Origin: an uncultured bacterium
Lineage (GTDB): Bacteria; Cyanobacteriota; Vampirovibrionia; Gastranaerophilales; Gastranaerophilaceae
Reading direction: 5' to 3'
Assembly: GCA_905216055.1 (NCBI GenBank)
Contig: CAJMSH010000010.1
Location: 1 to 53,606, forward strand
DNA: 53,606 nucleotides
Each line of letters starts with the position of its first letter. Within the stretch, counting starts at the first letter, position 1. Made by a program: the position numbers and the translations under genes. Positions 33,525-41,907 of this stretch are shown here, piece by piece. The notes under the pieces are model-generated. The model had not been told where the DNA came from and ran no database searches. It saw only the letters and a program-made list of their open reading frames with translations.

Positions 33525-34186
33525 TCCTTGTTATCAATAGCTTTTTTGAACATTTTAAGGAAATAAAGTATTTCATCAGGAGTTTTATATTCTTTATCTA
33601 CACGTTTTCCGTTTTGAACAAGTCTGTATTTTTTTGTTTCTTCAAGCTTTGAATCCGGAATTACATGAATAAATGAATCTCCGTCATTAAATCCAGTTGA
33701 TTTAATAGTTCTTTTCTTAGCTTCATCACGAATAACAAATAGATTATTTTTATCTATTTTAATTTCCGGCATTTCAATATTTAAATTTAAAGTATCAAGA
33801 GAATTACGTATATATTCAATTTGTTTACTTAGCGGAGTATGTTTTTTTAAAAAAGTATCTAAAGTTTTTAAATTATTAATCATACAATTATTTTTAACAA
33901 AAAGTAATTGTTGTAATCCAAATGAATTCTGGCTATCAAGCCCGCTTTTTGTAGAAATTTCAGGAAAATATTCAAATTTAGTGTGAGTAGATTTTATAAA
34001 ATCTCTTACCTTATGGTCATATTTGTCTTTAGTTACAATAGTAACATCTCCATAATATTTAATATTATGAAAAATTTGTCTGCCTTTTTTAATAATATTT
34101 GGTATTTCTTCTTTTGTTTTTAAGTTTCTTGGTTGTAAGATAAAAGTTCCTGTAAAATTTGTATTATTGTTATTATTTATTTTCAT
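33521..34186 (-). CDS. 221-aa protein of unknown function with NFTG N-terminus
   Basis: GGAGG lies six bases before the ATG. The protein opens MKINNNNNTNFTGTF, then mixed alpha/beta sequence rich in Lys and Asn, and a more ordered C-terminal part (FIHVIPDSKLEETKKYRLVQ). It has no signal peptide or membrane segment. I recognise no family. The short N-terminal F-x-G motif recurs on other unrelated proteins in this window. Confidence 0.65.
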   Translation of the reverse strand: MKINNNNNTNFTGTFILQPRNLKTKEEIPNIIKKGRQIFHNIKYYGDVTIVTKDKYDHKVRDFIKSTHTKFEYFPEISTKSGLDSQNSFGLQQLLFVKNNCMINNLKTLDTFLKKHTPLSKQIEYIRNSLDTLNLNIEMPEIKIDKNNLFVIRDEAKKRTIKSTGFNDGDSFIHVIPDSKLEETKKYRLVQNGKRVDKEYKTPDEILYFLKMFKKAIDNKD

Positions 34187-34271
34187 TTTAGCCTCCAGTG
34201 ATAGGAAACCTGAAAATAATTTTTTTTGCTAAACAAAACAATAAAATTTTACAAAACATTAATTAAAATAA

Positions 34272-34619
34272 TTATTTTTTATCCAAAACTTTAATCAAAT
34301 GCCAACCAAATTGTGTGTAAACAGGTTTTGATACTTGTCCGACAGGTGTTTCAAAAGCAGCTTTTTCAAATTCTCTAACCATTTGACCTCTACCAAAATA
34401 ACCTAAATCACCGCCATTTCTACCAGACGGGCAAAGAGAATATGCTCTTGCATAAGATTCAAAATCTCCGCCGTTATCAATTTCTTTTTTAATTTCTTGA
34501 GCTTGAGCTGCTGTTTTTACAAGTATGTGTTCCGCATGAACTTGTGTATATTCTTCTGCTGAAACAACACCTGTTAAAAGAAATATCATAACAAATAATT
34601 TACAAATATTTTTAATCAT
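34272..34619 (-). CDS. Exported parvulin-type peptidyl-prolyl isomerase
   Basis: A 115-aa protein with a signal peptide (IKNICKLFVMIFLLTGVVSA) and a single parvulin domain: VHAEHILVKT, GGDFESYARAYSLCPSGRNG, GDLGYFGRGQMV, EFEKAAF, and the final FGWHLIKVLDKK. It is a minimal exported PpiC/PrsA-like foldase without the usual chaperone arms. GGTAGGA precedes the ATG. It is downstream of, and in the same direction as, the GGDEF gene. Confidence 0.92.
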   Translation of the reverse strand: MIKNICKLFVMIFLLTGVVSAEEYTQVHAEHILVKTAAQAQEIKKEIDNGGDFESYARAYSLCPSGRNGGDLGYFGRGQMVREFEKAAFETPVGQVSKPVYTQFGWHLIKVLDKK

Positions 34620-34654
34620 ATAAAAATCCTACCTTTAAATTTTACATATTACTA

Positions 34655-35317
34655 TCACTCAGCAGAGTTAACTCTGTTGCGTCCGTTATTTTTTGCTTCG
34701 TACAAAGCTTTGTCGGCATCGTCAAACATTTCCCAAGGAGTTTCAAAGCTTGTGTTTGAGCTTACTCCAATGCTGATTGTCACATTTAATTCTTTATCAC
34801 GAAATTTAAAATTATAATTTTCGATAAATTTTCTAAATCTTTCAAGCGGTACAGATGCCGTTTGTTTAGGAGTTTCCGTTAAAATAACGGCAAATTCTTC
34901 TCCGCCGTATCTGAACACCATATCAGTTTGTCTGAAAGAATTTAATAAAAGGTATGCCAATTCCTTCAAAACGTAATCTCCGCAAGAATGACCGTATGTA
35001 TCATTAAAATTTTTGAAAAAATCAATATCAACAATTGCAAGACTCAAATTGCTGTTATATCTTTTTGCTCTCATGTATTCTCTTTCAAAGTTACTTTCAA
35101 AATGTCTGCGGTTATAAAGTTTTGTAAGCGCATCTGTTACAGTCATTTGTCTTGTTTGAGAGTACATGAAATTAATCTTTTTTAAAACATCATCTTTATT
35201 AGCGTCAGGGATATCAAAATTTCTGATAATATCCTGAATATTTTGCTGAATTTGATCAAGCACTTCAGCCGGAATTTCAAAATCTGTTGTTTTTATTTCA
35301 ATATTTTCCATAACCAT
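34655..35317 (-). CDS. Diguanylate cyclase (GGDEF domain)
   Basis: About 220 aa. An N-terminal helical segment of 55 residues leads to DALTKLYNRRHF, the LAIVDIDFFKNFNDTYGHSCGD metal/GTP site, and the catalytic FRYGGEEFAVIL (GGEEF, an active variant). There is no membrane helix and no recognised sensor, so it is presumably cytoplasmic. Start is uncertain: ATGs at 35335, 35317 and 35311 are all in frame; AATAGGTAAT supports 35317 or 35311. A GGDEF/HD-GYP protein is at 46-48 kb. Confidence 0.9.
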   Translation of the reverse strand: MVMENIEIKTTDFEIPAEVLDQIQQNIQDIIRNFDIPDANKDDVLKKINFMYSQTRQMTVTDALTKLYNRRHFESNFEREYMRAKRYNSNLSLAIVDIDFFKNFNDTYGHSCGDYVLKELAYLLLNSFRQTDMVFRYGGEEFAVILTETPKQTASVPLERFRKFIENYNFKFRDKELNVTISIGVSSNTSFETPWEMFDDADKALYEAKNNGRNRVNSAE

Positions 35318-35385
35318 ATTACCTATTTTAATCATATCAAAAATATTGAACCATATCCATTTTTTTGCTAAAATTAATAGGAATT

Positions 35386-35967
35386 ATGAAAATGACAGCT
35401 CAACAGATGCTTAACAAATTTTCAAAAAACACTTCTCACCCACAAGAAGTGGCAAGAATTTCTATGTTGCTTTTTGATGAAGCGGATAAGAAGCTTTTTG
35501 AAATGACAGAAAGAGAAAAAGAATACCTAAATGCAGCAGCCTTATTGCATGATATTGGGTATTATAAAGAAGCAAAAGGTCATAATAAGCATTCAATGTA
35601 TATGATTATAGAAAATGGTCTTGAAGGTTTCGATAAAAGAGAAACAAAAATAATAGGCTGTATTGCAAGATATCATAGAGGCAGCTTGCCTGATAAAGTT
35701 GAACATGATGTTTATAACACTCTTGAAAAAACAGATAGAAAAATCGTAAAACGTTTGGGCGGAATATTAAAGCTTTCTGACGGTTTAGATAAAGATCATA
35801 AAAGGTTAATCGAAAATATAGAAATAAATTATGATTCAAAAGATAGTATAGCTGAATTATACTTGATTACCCCTAATCAAAAACCGGATTTGAGAGCCGC
35901 AATCAGAAAGCGTGACTTGTTTGAAGTCGGTTTTAAGTGTCAAAGCGTCCTAAAATTCAAGGAATAA
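35386..35967 (+). CDS. HD-domain phosphohydrolase related to Ppx/GppA C-terminal domain
   Basis: A 193-aa protein. AALLHDIGYYKEAKGHNKHSMYMI gives the HD metal site with a second His pair, and IARYHRGSLP follows, the arrangement found in the C-terminal HD domain of Ppx/GppA exopolyphosphatases. The N-terminal ASKHA ATPase half is absent, so this is a stand-alone HD protein. It may bind or hydrolyse nucleotides or polyphosphate; activity is not provable here. AATAGGA lies before the ATG at 35386. Confidence 0.8.
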   Translation: MKMTAQQMLNKFSKNTSHPQEVARISMLLFDEADKKLFEMTEREKEYLNAAALLHDIGYYKEAKGHNKHSMYMIIENGLEGFDKRETKIIGCIARYHRGSLPDKVEHDVYNTLEKTDRKIVKRLGGILKLSDGLDKDHKRLIENIEINYDSKDSIAELYLITPNQKPDLRAAIRKRDLFEVGFKCQSVLKFKE

Positions 35968-36096
35968 CATATTGTAAAAATTTTGTTACAAATGACAAAA
36001 TTATGTAACATTTTTTTAATAAAAATACTTTATATATATAGGGAAAAAAACGAAAGGGTTACAACCGAATAAAAAGTTGTAATTAATGGTTTTGAA

Positions 36097-36378
36097 ATGT
36101 CATTCGATGTAAATGTTTTGAGCACACAACCGGTAATCAAAGCAGCGGCATCCATGCAAAATGACGGCGGTGCCGGCAACCCCGGTTACATGGCTCAAGG
36201 GGAAAAGGAAGAAAAAAAGGAAAAAAGATATTTGGAAGAAAGCATCTTTATGAAAAAAGATGAGGGTGATATTTTCTCATTCGATAAAGAACCGACAATG
36301 CCTGAGGAAAAATCACCATTTACCAAAATTGTTGAACAGGTAATGTCTGCTTTGAAAAAACTTTTTGGTAAAAAATAA
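36097..36378 (+). CDS. 93-aa charged protein, unknown function
   Basis: Starts MSFDVNVLSTQPVIKAAASM, then a Gly/Asn-rich turn, a Lys/Glu-rich central part (KEEKKEKRYLEESI) and an amphipathic C-terminal helix (FTKIVEQVMSALKKLFGKK). It is probably disordered with a membrane- or protein-binding end. No good ribosome site is visible, though TATATATAGGG upstream may be promoter sequence. No family is recognised. Confidence 0.55.
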   Translation: MSFDVNVLSTQPVIKAAASMQNDGGAGNPGYMAQGEKEEKKEKRYLEESIFMKKDEGDIFSFDKEPTMPEEKSPFTKIVEQVMSALKKLFGKK

Positions 36379-36381
36379 ATC

Positions 36382-36693
36382 TTAAATTAAATCTTTTGCA
36401 ATTTTATAAAGTAAATGTAATTTATGATTATCTAATAATTTAATAATATTTATTAAATTATTTTCTTGTTCTTCACGAGTTATATCATAATCAAAATTAA
36501 ACAGTTCAAAATAATCAACATTTAATGCAGAAGCAAGTTTTTCGATAACATCGCATGATGGAAAACTTTTTGCAGTTTCAAGAATTGAAATATATCGAAA
36601 GTCAACTCCAACAAGTTCTGCAAGTTGTTCTTGAGTTAATTTTCTTGATTTTCTTAAATATTTTAAATTATTAGCAAATTTTTGTTTAAACAT
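36382..36693 (-). CDS. XRE-family transcriptional regulator
   Basis: A 103-aa protein. Residues 6-62 are a Cro/C1-type HTH (NLKYLRKSRKLTQEQLAEL, VDFRYISILETAKS, CDVIEKLASALNVDYFELF), and the C-terminal 35 residues are helical, perhaps for dimerisation. AGAGGG precedes the ATG. It is divergent from the glycosyltransferase gene across a 148-base spacer with direct repeats. Confidence 0.9.
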   Translation of the reverse strand: MFKQKFANNLKYLRKSRKLTQEQLAELVGVDFRYISILETAKSFPSCDVIEKLASALNVDYFELFNFDYDITREEQENNLINIIKLLDNHKLHLLYKIAKDLI

Positions 36694-36758
36694 AAACCCT
36701 CTTAAATAGTTTATAAATTAATTTCTAATTTTATTACTAATAAAAAACAGGAATTATG

Positions 36759-36787
36759 TTGACATTTTTCTAATTAATATATAGAAT
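36759..36787 (+). promoter_or_regulatory. Promoter in the XRE-glycosyltransferase spacer
   Basis: TTGACA (36759-36764), 17 bases, TAGAAT (36782-36787). A second possible extended -10, TGT-TATAAT, is at 36792-36800. The element ATATAGAATT occurs twice about 20 bases apart around these sites and could be an operator. Confidence 0.6.
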
Positions 36788-36841
36788 TTCATGTTATAAT
36801 ATAGAATTATAAGTAAGAAATTCAATGTTTGGATTAGCAAA

Positions 36842-37717
36842 ATGGTAAAAATCAGTATAATTATTCCAGTTTATAATAGTGAAAAATTTCTTGAAAAATG
36901 TGTAAATAGTATTATCAATCAAACATTAACAGATATAGAAATAATATTTATAGATGATGGTTCGACAGATAAAAGCTTTAATATATTAAAAAAATATGAG
37001 TTAAAAGATAAAAGGATAAAAGTGTTGTCACAAGTTAATATGGGCCCTTCTTGTGCAAGAAATAAAGGTTTACGTATTGCAAAAGGGGAATATGTTGGTT
37101 TTGTGGATTCTGATGATTGGATAGATTTGGATTTTTATGAAAAGTTATATAAAGCCGCAAAAAAATATAACGCGGATATTTCAGTTGCAGGAATAAAACG
37201 TCATAGAAGTTATAAATGGAAATATCATTTACAAATAAACAAAGAAGAATTTACAGATGATAAAAACAAAAAAATTTTGCTTTGTGATGTTCCTGATAAA
37301 TGTTATCCAGTTAATAAGATATACAGGCTTTCTAAGTTAAATCATTATAATATATTATTTGAACCCGGTGTATATTTTGAAGATAGATTATTTACAGCAC
37401 AAGTTTTAGTTTATTTAGATGGTTTAGTGACAGTTCCTAATATTTATTACAATTATTGGACAAATCCTAATTCTATAGTAAAAACAAAATCAGAGAAAAA
37501 AGCAAAAGACTCTCTATATACAAAAGAAAAAATGACAAAATTTTTAACAGATAATGATATTTATATTATGCATAAAATAAAAAAATATAAATTTTTTGGA
37601 TTAACATATTTAAAAATAAAATATAATAGAGATGAAAAAGAAATAAAAATATTTAATGTAATAACAATAAAAACAAAAATTAAATCCTTTACAAATAAAA
37701 TTCACAGACTACAATAG
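36842..37717 (+). CDS. Family 2 glycosyltransferase
   Basis: A 291-aa GT-A protein: KISIIIPVYNSEKFLEKCVN, IIFIDDGSTDKSF, a QVNMGPSCARNKGL loop, and the DxD-type FVDSDDWID (metal/sugar-nucleotide binding). The C-terminal third is very lysine- and asparagine-rich, more AT-biased than neighbours, which may indicate transfer. It probably adds sugars to a surface polymer. It is controlled by the promoter beside the XRE regulator. Confidence 0.9.
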   Translation: MVKISIIIPVYNSEKFLEKCVNSIINQTLTDIEIIFIDDGSTDKSFNILKKYELKDKRIKVLSQVNMGPSCARNKGLRIAKGEYVGFVDSDDWIDLDFYEKLYKAAKKYNADISVAGIKRHRSYKWKYHLQINKEEFTDDKNKKILLCDVPDKCYPVNKIYRLSKLNHYNILFEPGVYFEDRLFTAQVLVYLDGLVTVPNIYYNYWTNPNSIVKTKSEKKAKDSLYTKEKMTKFLTDNDIYIMHKIKKYKFFGLTYLKIKYNRDEKEIKIFNVITIKTKIKSFTNKIHRLQ

Positions 37718-37764
37718 TTTTATTGTTTTTTTTATTACCCCAATGAAATTTGAAAGGATATTTT

Positions 37765-38139
37765 ATGAAGATTGGATTTAAGCCCCAAAATTTAGTACAA
37801 AATCTTGTACTTGAAAAGTTCTCTGATAATGGAAATTCTTTAAAAAGAATTATTGAAATACCTGGCAAAGCTCCTAAAACATTAGAAATAAATTATAAAA
37901 AAGGAGATTTTATTCCAACACAATGGTATGTTTCAAATTATAATGTAATTAAAAGAGATGGAAAAAGTTCACTTGTAAAAACTTTGGAATCAACAAAAAG
38001 TTATTTAAATGAAAATCATACAGTAGTTCAAAGATTCAATAAAAAAAATCAACCTGAAAAAGTAGTAATTGATATTACAAATGGTGAAATTAATAAAACA
38101 ATAAAACCAATTAAAAATATAACAAAAACCGGAGTTTAA
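37765..38139 (+). CDS. 124-aa protein, unknown function
   Basis: The ATG at 37765 follows GAAAGGA by seven bases. Starts MKIGFKPQNLVQNLVLEKF, then short beta-like segments (SLKRIIEIPGKAPKTLEI) and a basic C-terminus. No signal peptide, no recognised family. The stop codon lies in the loop of the following terminator hairpin. Confidence 0.6.
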   Translation: MKIGFKPQNLVQNLVLEKFSDNGNSLKRIIEIPGKAPKTLEINYKKGDFIPTQWYVSNYNVIKRDGKSSLVKTLESTKSYLNENHTVVQRFNKKNQPEKVVIDITNGEINKTIKPIKNITKTGV

Positions 38140-38154
38140 AATTCCGGTTTTTTT
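38125..38154 (+). terminator. Intrinsic terminator overlapping the end of the 124-aa gene
   Basis: AAAACCGGA (38125-38133) pairs with TCCGGTTTT (38143-38151), followed by TTTT. The loop contains the stop codon (38137-38139), so a ribosome finishing translation would cover the stem. Confidence 0.88.
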
Positions 38155-38180
38155 AATAATTAGTCAAATTTTAATAATTA

Positions 38181-38189
38181 TGGTATCAT
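38181..38189 (+). promoter_or_regulatory. Extended -10 of hom at leaderless distance
   Basis: TGG-TATCAT is followed by six bases and the ATG at 38196. No ribosome site is present between them. Confidence 0.55.
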
Positions 38190-38195
38190 TTTTTT

Positions 38196-39464
38196 ATGGA
38201 TAAGAAAATTAAAATCGGATTAATTGGACTTGGAACAGTTGGTTCCGGAGTTTTTAAGACTTTAAAACACTTTGATAATGTTGAAATTGTAAAAATTGCG
38301 GTCAAAAATATAAACAAACCGCGTAATATAGAAGGTTTGGATACCTCCCTGCTTACGGCAGATCCTTATGAGATTGTGAACAATCCTGAAATAGATATTG
38401 TTGCAGAGCTTGTTGGCGGATTGGAGCCTGCTTTTGATTTAATTGCAAAGGCTATTGAGAATGGCAAACATATAGTTACCGCAAATAAAGAGCTTCTTGC
38501 AAAACGCGGAGAGGAATTATTCAGGATTGCAGAAAAATATAATAAAGTAATTTTATATGAAGCTGCAATTGCAGGAGGTATTCCGATAATCATGCCGATT
38601 AAAACAATTTTGGCAGGCAACAAGATTAATCATATTGAAGCAATTGTTAACGGAACTACAAATTACATTTTAACAAAGATGGATGTTGATGGTGCTCAAT
38701 ATTCAGATGTGTTAAAAGAAGCGCAAAAACTGGGTTATGCAGAAGCTGATCCGACAGGTGATGTAGAAGGTTTTGACGCAGCTTATAAAATTGCAACGCT
38801 TGCATCTATAACTTTTAAAAAACGTATAAAAATAGAAAATGTATATAGAGAAGGTATTACAAAAATTCGTGCAGAAGATATGAAAGCTGCAAATGATTTG
38901 GGTTATAAAATAAAATTAATTGCATCGGCTCATCTTGATGATAAAGGTCAAGCAGATGTAAGAGTTCATCCGATGTTGGTTTCCAAAAAATCAACACTTG
39001 CCCATATCGATTATGTAACAAATGCAGTTTCATTAAGCGGATATCCTGTTGGAAGAATTACACTTTCAGGCCCGGGAGCAGGTGAATTTCCGACAGCAAG
39101 CTCTGTTGTTGGAGATATTCTTGCAATTGCTGCAGAATTAAATACATCAGATTATATCTTGCCTATGATGAGGTGTAGACATTCTGAAAATGCAATCATG
39201 GTTGATATTTCAGAAACTACTAATAAATATTACATCTCTATAAATGCAAGAAATAATAAAGGCGTAATCGGAAAAATCGGAACAATTTGTGCAGATAATG
39301 ATATAAGTCTTGCAAGTATTGTTCAACGTTGTGTATCTGATGATAATACGGCAGATATTACTGTTATTACAGAGCTTGTTAAAGAAAAAAATATGCAAAA
39401 TGCAATCAAATTAATTGAACAAGACGGAAATAAAGTTAACAGTTTGATAAGAGTTCAAGTCTAA
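38196..39464 (+). CDS. hom: Homoserine dehydrogenase
   Basis: A 422-aa enzyme. Rossmann NAD(P) site GLIGLGTVGSGVF; catalytic domain with GGLEPAFDLI, TANKELLAKRG, VNGTTNYILTKM and AYKIATLASI; a C-terminal ACT domain (ISINARNNKGVIGKIG) for probable feedback control by threonine. It makes homoserine for threonine and methionine. thrC follows 1.3 kb downstream. Confidence 0.96.
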   Translation: MDKKIKIGLIGLGTVGSGVFKTLKHFDNVEIVKIAVKNINKPRNIEGLDTSLLTADPYEIVNNPEIDIVAELVGGLEPAFDLIAKAIENGKHIVTANKELLAKRGEELFRIAEKYNKVILYEAAIAGGIPIIMPIKTILAGNKINHIEAIVNGTTNYILTKMDVDGAQYSDVLKEAQKLGYAEADPTGDVEGFDAAYKIATLASITFKKRIKIENVYREGITKIRAEDMKAANDLGYKIKLIASAHLDDKGQADVRVHPMLVSKKSTLAHIDYVTNAVSLSGYPVGRITLSGPGAGEFPTASSVVGDILAIAAELNTSDYILPMMRCRHSENAIMVDISETTNKYYISINARNNKGVIGKIGTICADNDISLASIVQRCVSDDNTADITVITELVKEKNMQNAIKLIEQDGNKVNSLIRVQV

Positions 39465-39486
39465 AAATAATTTATAAGAGGGACAA

Positions 39487-39942
39487 ATGCCTGAAAATAA
39501 ACAAAAATTAACAGCTACTCAAATATTTATTATGGTACTTATTCCGATAGTAATACTGTTATTTTGTAATTATAGTGTTTTTAAATCCAATTTGGTATGT
39601 TCATCATATTCGGTATGCAAAATTACGGAACAAAATATTTTCTGACGTACTGTAAAAGAAAAAAGTGTTAATTTAAATACAATAAGCAATTTTTATGTTT
39701 CAAGTTCAGTTGATATTTTCCATTTGTGGAAATATTTTAACGCAAGTTCTTCAGACCAAGCTCGTATTAACAGAAGACAACTTTTAAAATATAATATTTA
39801 TTCGACAACAAAAAACGGAGAAAGACAAAAATTTTTCTTAGCAAGTTCTGATAATAAATACGAAGCGTAAGCGATTGCAAGGGAATTAAATAATATTTTG
39901 AAAAATCCTGATAAAGTTGTTAATGTAGACATAAAATACTAA
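39487..39942 (+). pseudogene. Degraded gene for a single-pass membrane protein
   Basis: AGAGGGAC precedes the ATG at 39487. The frame reads MPENKQKLTATQIFIMVLIP with a transmembrane segment, then hits TGA at 39643-39645 and TAA at 39868-39870, yet stays open in the same frame to a final TAA at 39940-39942. Between the stops the protein-like sequence continues (NFYVSSSVDIFHLWKYFN). Two independent in-frame stops and an intact start with ribosome site point to a recently inactivated gene. TGA is a stop elsewhere (42.5-kb TPR gene), so recoding is unlikely. Confidence 0.65.
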
Positions 39943-39966
39943 AATAAAATAATCGTAAAGATAATC

Positions 39967-40001
39967 AAAAAAAAGCAGATTTTTATTAAATCTGCTTTTT
40001 T
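39967..40001. terminator. Intrinsic terminator
   Basis: AAAAAGCAGATTT pairs with AAATCTGCTTTTT across a five-base loop, with A-rich and T-rich flanks. It can serve both the plus-strand pseudogene and the minus-strand gene ending at 40025. Confidence 0.9.
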
Positions 40002-40024
40002 ATTAAATATTTTCTAATAAAGTT

Positions 40025-40471
40025 TTATCTTGTAAATAATCCTTCACTCATATTTATATATTTAGAATTTTTTGAAAATGTAACTTTATCACCTTGATCA
40101 GCATTTATTGTTCCATTAAAATCTTTCATTTTATTATGGATACGAACTTCGTCATTACCGCCATTTTCAATATTTATATTATAATTATCACAATTTGTCA
40201 GATGATAATAATCACTTGCTTGTGTACCTTCAATAGATAGTCCTTTTATACCAACAAAACCTGTTCCATATTTGTTATTATTACCTGAATCATAACCCAT
40301 TTGGACACTTGGTTTTGAATCAGAAGTTTGATCTTTAAATTCTAATTTAGTACCATTTTTGAGAAAAACACAATTCATTTTTTCTCCATTTTTGTATGTA
40401 ACTTTAGAATCTTTTACATCTGATGAATAAAAACTTACATTCCCAATCATAATTTTGTCAGTATTTGGCAT
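40025..40471 (-). CDS. 148-aa beta-rich protein, unknown function
   Basis: AAAGGAGAT precedes the ATG. The sequence is rich in Gly, Asn, Asp and short beta-like repeats (KLEFKDQTSDSKPSVQMG, NINIENGGNDEVRIHNK), as in beta-helix or RTX-like surface proteins, but there is no GGxGxDxUx nonapeptide and no signal peptide. No family is recognised. The spacer from 40472 to 40747 holds only AT-rich sequence and the thrC promoter region. Confidence 0.6.
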   Translation of the reverse strand: MPNTDKIMIGNVSFYSSDVKDSKVTYKNGEKMNCVFLKNGTKLEFKDQTSDSKPSVQMGYDSGNNNKYGTGFVGIKGLSIEGTQASDYYHLTNCDNYNINIENGGNDEVRIHNKMKDFNGTINADQGDKVTFSKNSKYINMSEGLFTR

Positions 40472-40747
40472 TTCCTATCTCCTTTTAAAAATAAACTCGT
40501 GTAAACAAATATTGATTTAATATTTAAAAATATAATTTAATAAATAGTATTTACATGTTTAAAAAAAAATTTATTTGAATAAAATTGCTAAAATAAATAT
40601 TTGTTTGTTACAAATCTTAACAATAATATAGTAAAATTGCTGAAAATAGAAAATATTTAAGACAAAACTTGCTTATGTAATAAAATTCAAAAAACTTTAT
40701 TTCTATTGTTTTTTATAGTAATATTGTCATAAGAAAAAGAGGGAAGT

Positions 40748-41800
40748 ATGTACTATCAGGGTTTAATAAATACATTCAGAGAATATCTGCCGGTTACTGA
40801 AAAAACTCCGGTTATAACTTTAAATGAAGGTAATACACCTTTAATTAAAGCAGATAATTTAGCTAAAAAAATCGGGCTTGATGCAGAAATTTATTTGAAA
40901 TTTGAAGGCTGCAACCCGACAGGCAGCTTTAAAGATCGTGGAATGACAATGGCTGTTTCAAAAGCTAAAGAAGCTGGATCAGGTGCAATAATTTGTGCCT
41001 CAACTGGGAATACCTCAGCATCAGCTGCAGCTTACGGTGCGAAGGCTGGCATGAGAACTTTTGTCCTAATTCCTGACGGATATATAGCACTAGGTAAATT
41101 ATCTCAGGCAATGATGTATGGTGCTGAAATTATTGCAATTCAAGGTAATTTCGATGAAGCATTAGAAATGGTAAGAAAAATCTCTGATAATTACCCGATT
41201 ACCCTTGTAAATTCTGTTAATCCATACAGAATAGAAGGTCAAAAAACAGGTGCATTTGAGATTTGTAACGCACTTGGACAAGCTCCTGATTATCATTTTA
41301 TTCCGGTCGGTAATGCAGGTAATATTACTGCATATTGGAAGGGTTATAAAGAATGGCATAATGCGGGTAAGATTTCAAACTTGCCAAAAATGATGGGATT
41401 TGAGGCAGAAGGTGCTGCGGCAATCGTAAAAGGTGAAAGAATTATGCACCCTGAAACTCTTGCAACCGCAATCCGTATAGGAAACCCTGCAAGCTGGAAG
41501 TTTGCGGAAGCTGCAAGAGATGAAAGTAACGGTATGATAAACTTTGTGACAGATGAAGAAATCGTAAAAGCATACAGACTAATAGCTTCATCAGAAGGCG
41601 TGCTTGCAGAACCTGCAAGTGCTGCATCAGTTGCAGGTTTAATAAAAGTAAAAGACCAGATAAAAGAAGGCTCAAAAATTGTTTGTATTTTAACCGGAAA
41701 CGGCTTAAAAGATCCTGATAATGCTATTAAATATTCAAATTCGGATGTTAAAAAGGCTCCTGTTGATATGACAGAAATCTTGAAAGCAATGAATATTTAA
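40748..41800 (+). CDS. thrC: Threonine synthase
   Basis: A 350-aa PLP enzyme of fold type II. Seen are LNEGNTPLIKA, the PLP lysine in NPTGSFKDRGM, CASTGNTSASAAAYGA, the glycine-rich phosphate loop PVGNAGNITAY and CILTGNGLKDPD. The size is that of the short bacterial class. AGAGGGAAG precedes the ATG. It works downstream of hom in threonine synthesis. Confidence 0.96.
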   Translation: MYYQGLINTFREYLPVTEKTPVITLNEGNTPLIKADNLAKKIGLDAEIYLKFEGCNPTGSFKDRGMTMAVSKAKEAGSGAIICASTGNTSASAAAYGAKAGMRTFVLIPDGYIALGKLSQAMMYGAEIIAIQGNFDEALEMVRKISDNYPITLVNSVNPYRIEGQKTGAFEICNALGQAPDYHFIPVGNAGNITAYWKGYKEWHNAGKISNLPKMMGFEAEGAAAIVKGERIMHPETLATAIRIGNPASWKFAEAARDESNGMINFVTDEEIVKAYRLIASSEGVLAEPASAASVAGLIKVKDQIKEGSKIVCILTGNGLKDPDNAIKYSNSDVKKAPVDMTEILKAMNI

Positions 41801-41907
41801 TAAAAAAGTAAAGGTTAAAAATAAAAGTAATAAAATTACAAGCAATAAATGCTTATCAAGCAAATTCCATTAGGTGGTAGAGATAATCATAGTGCAAAAT
41901 TTTTAGG

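Noticed and set aside
39643..39645. TGA as tryptophan or selenocysteine in the 39.5-kb gene
   Set aside because: The TPR gene at 42.5 kb ends with TGA in an ATGA overlap, the same frame also holds a TAA, and no selenocysteine-type context was seen.
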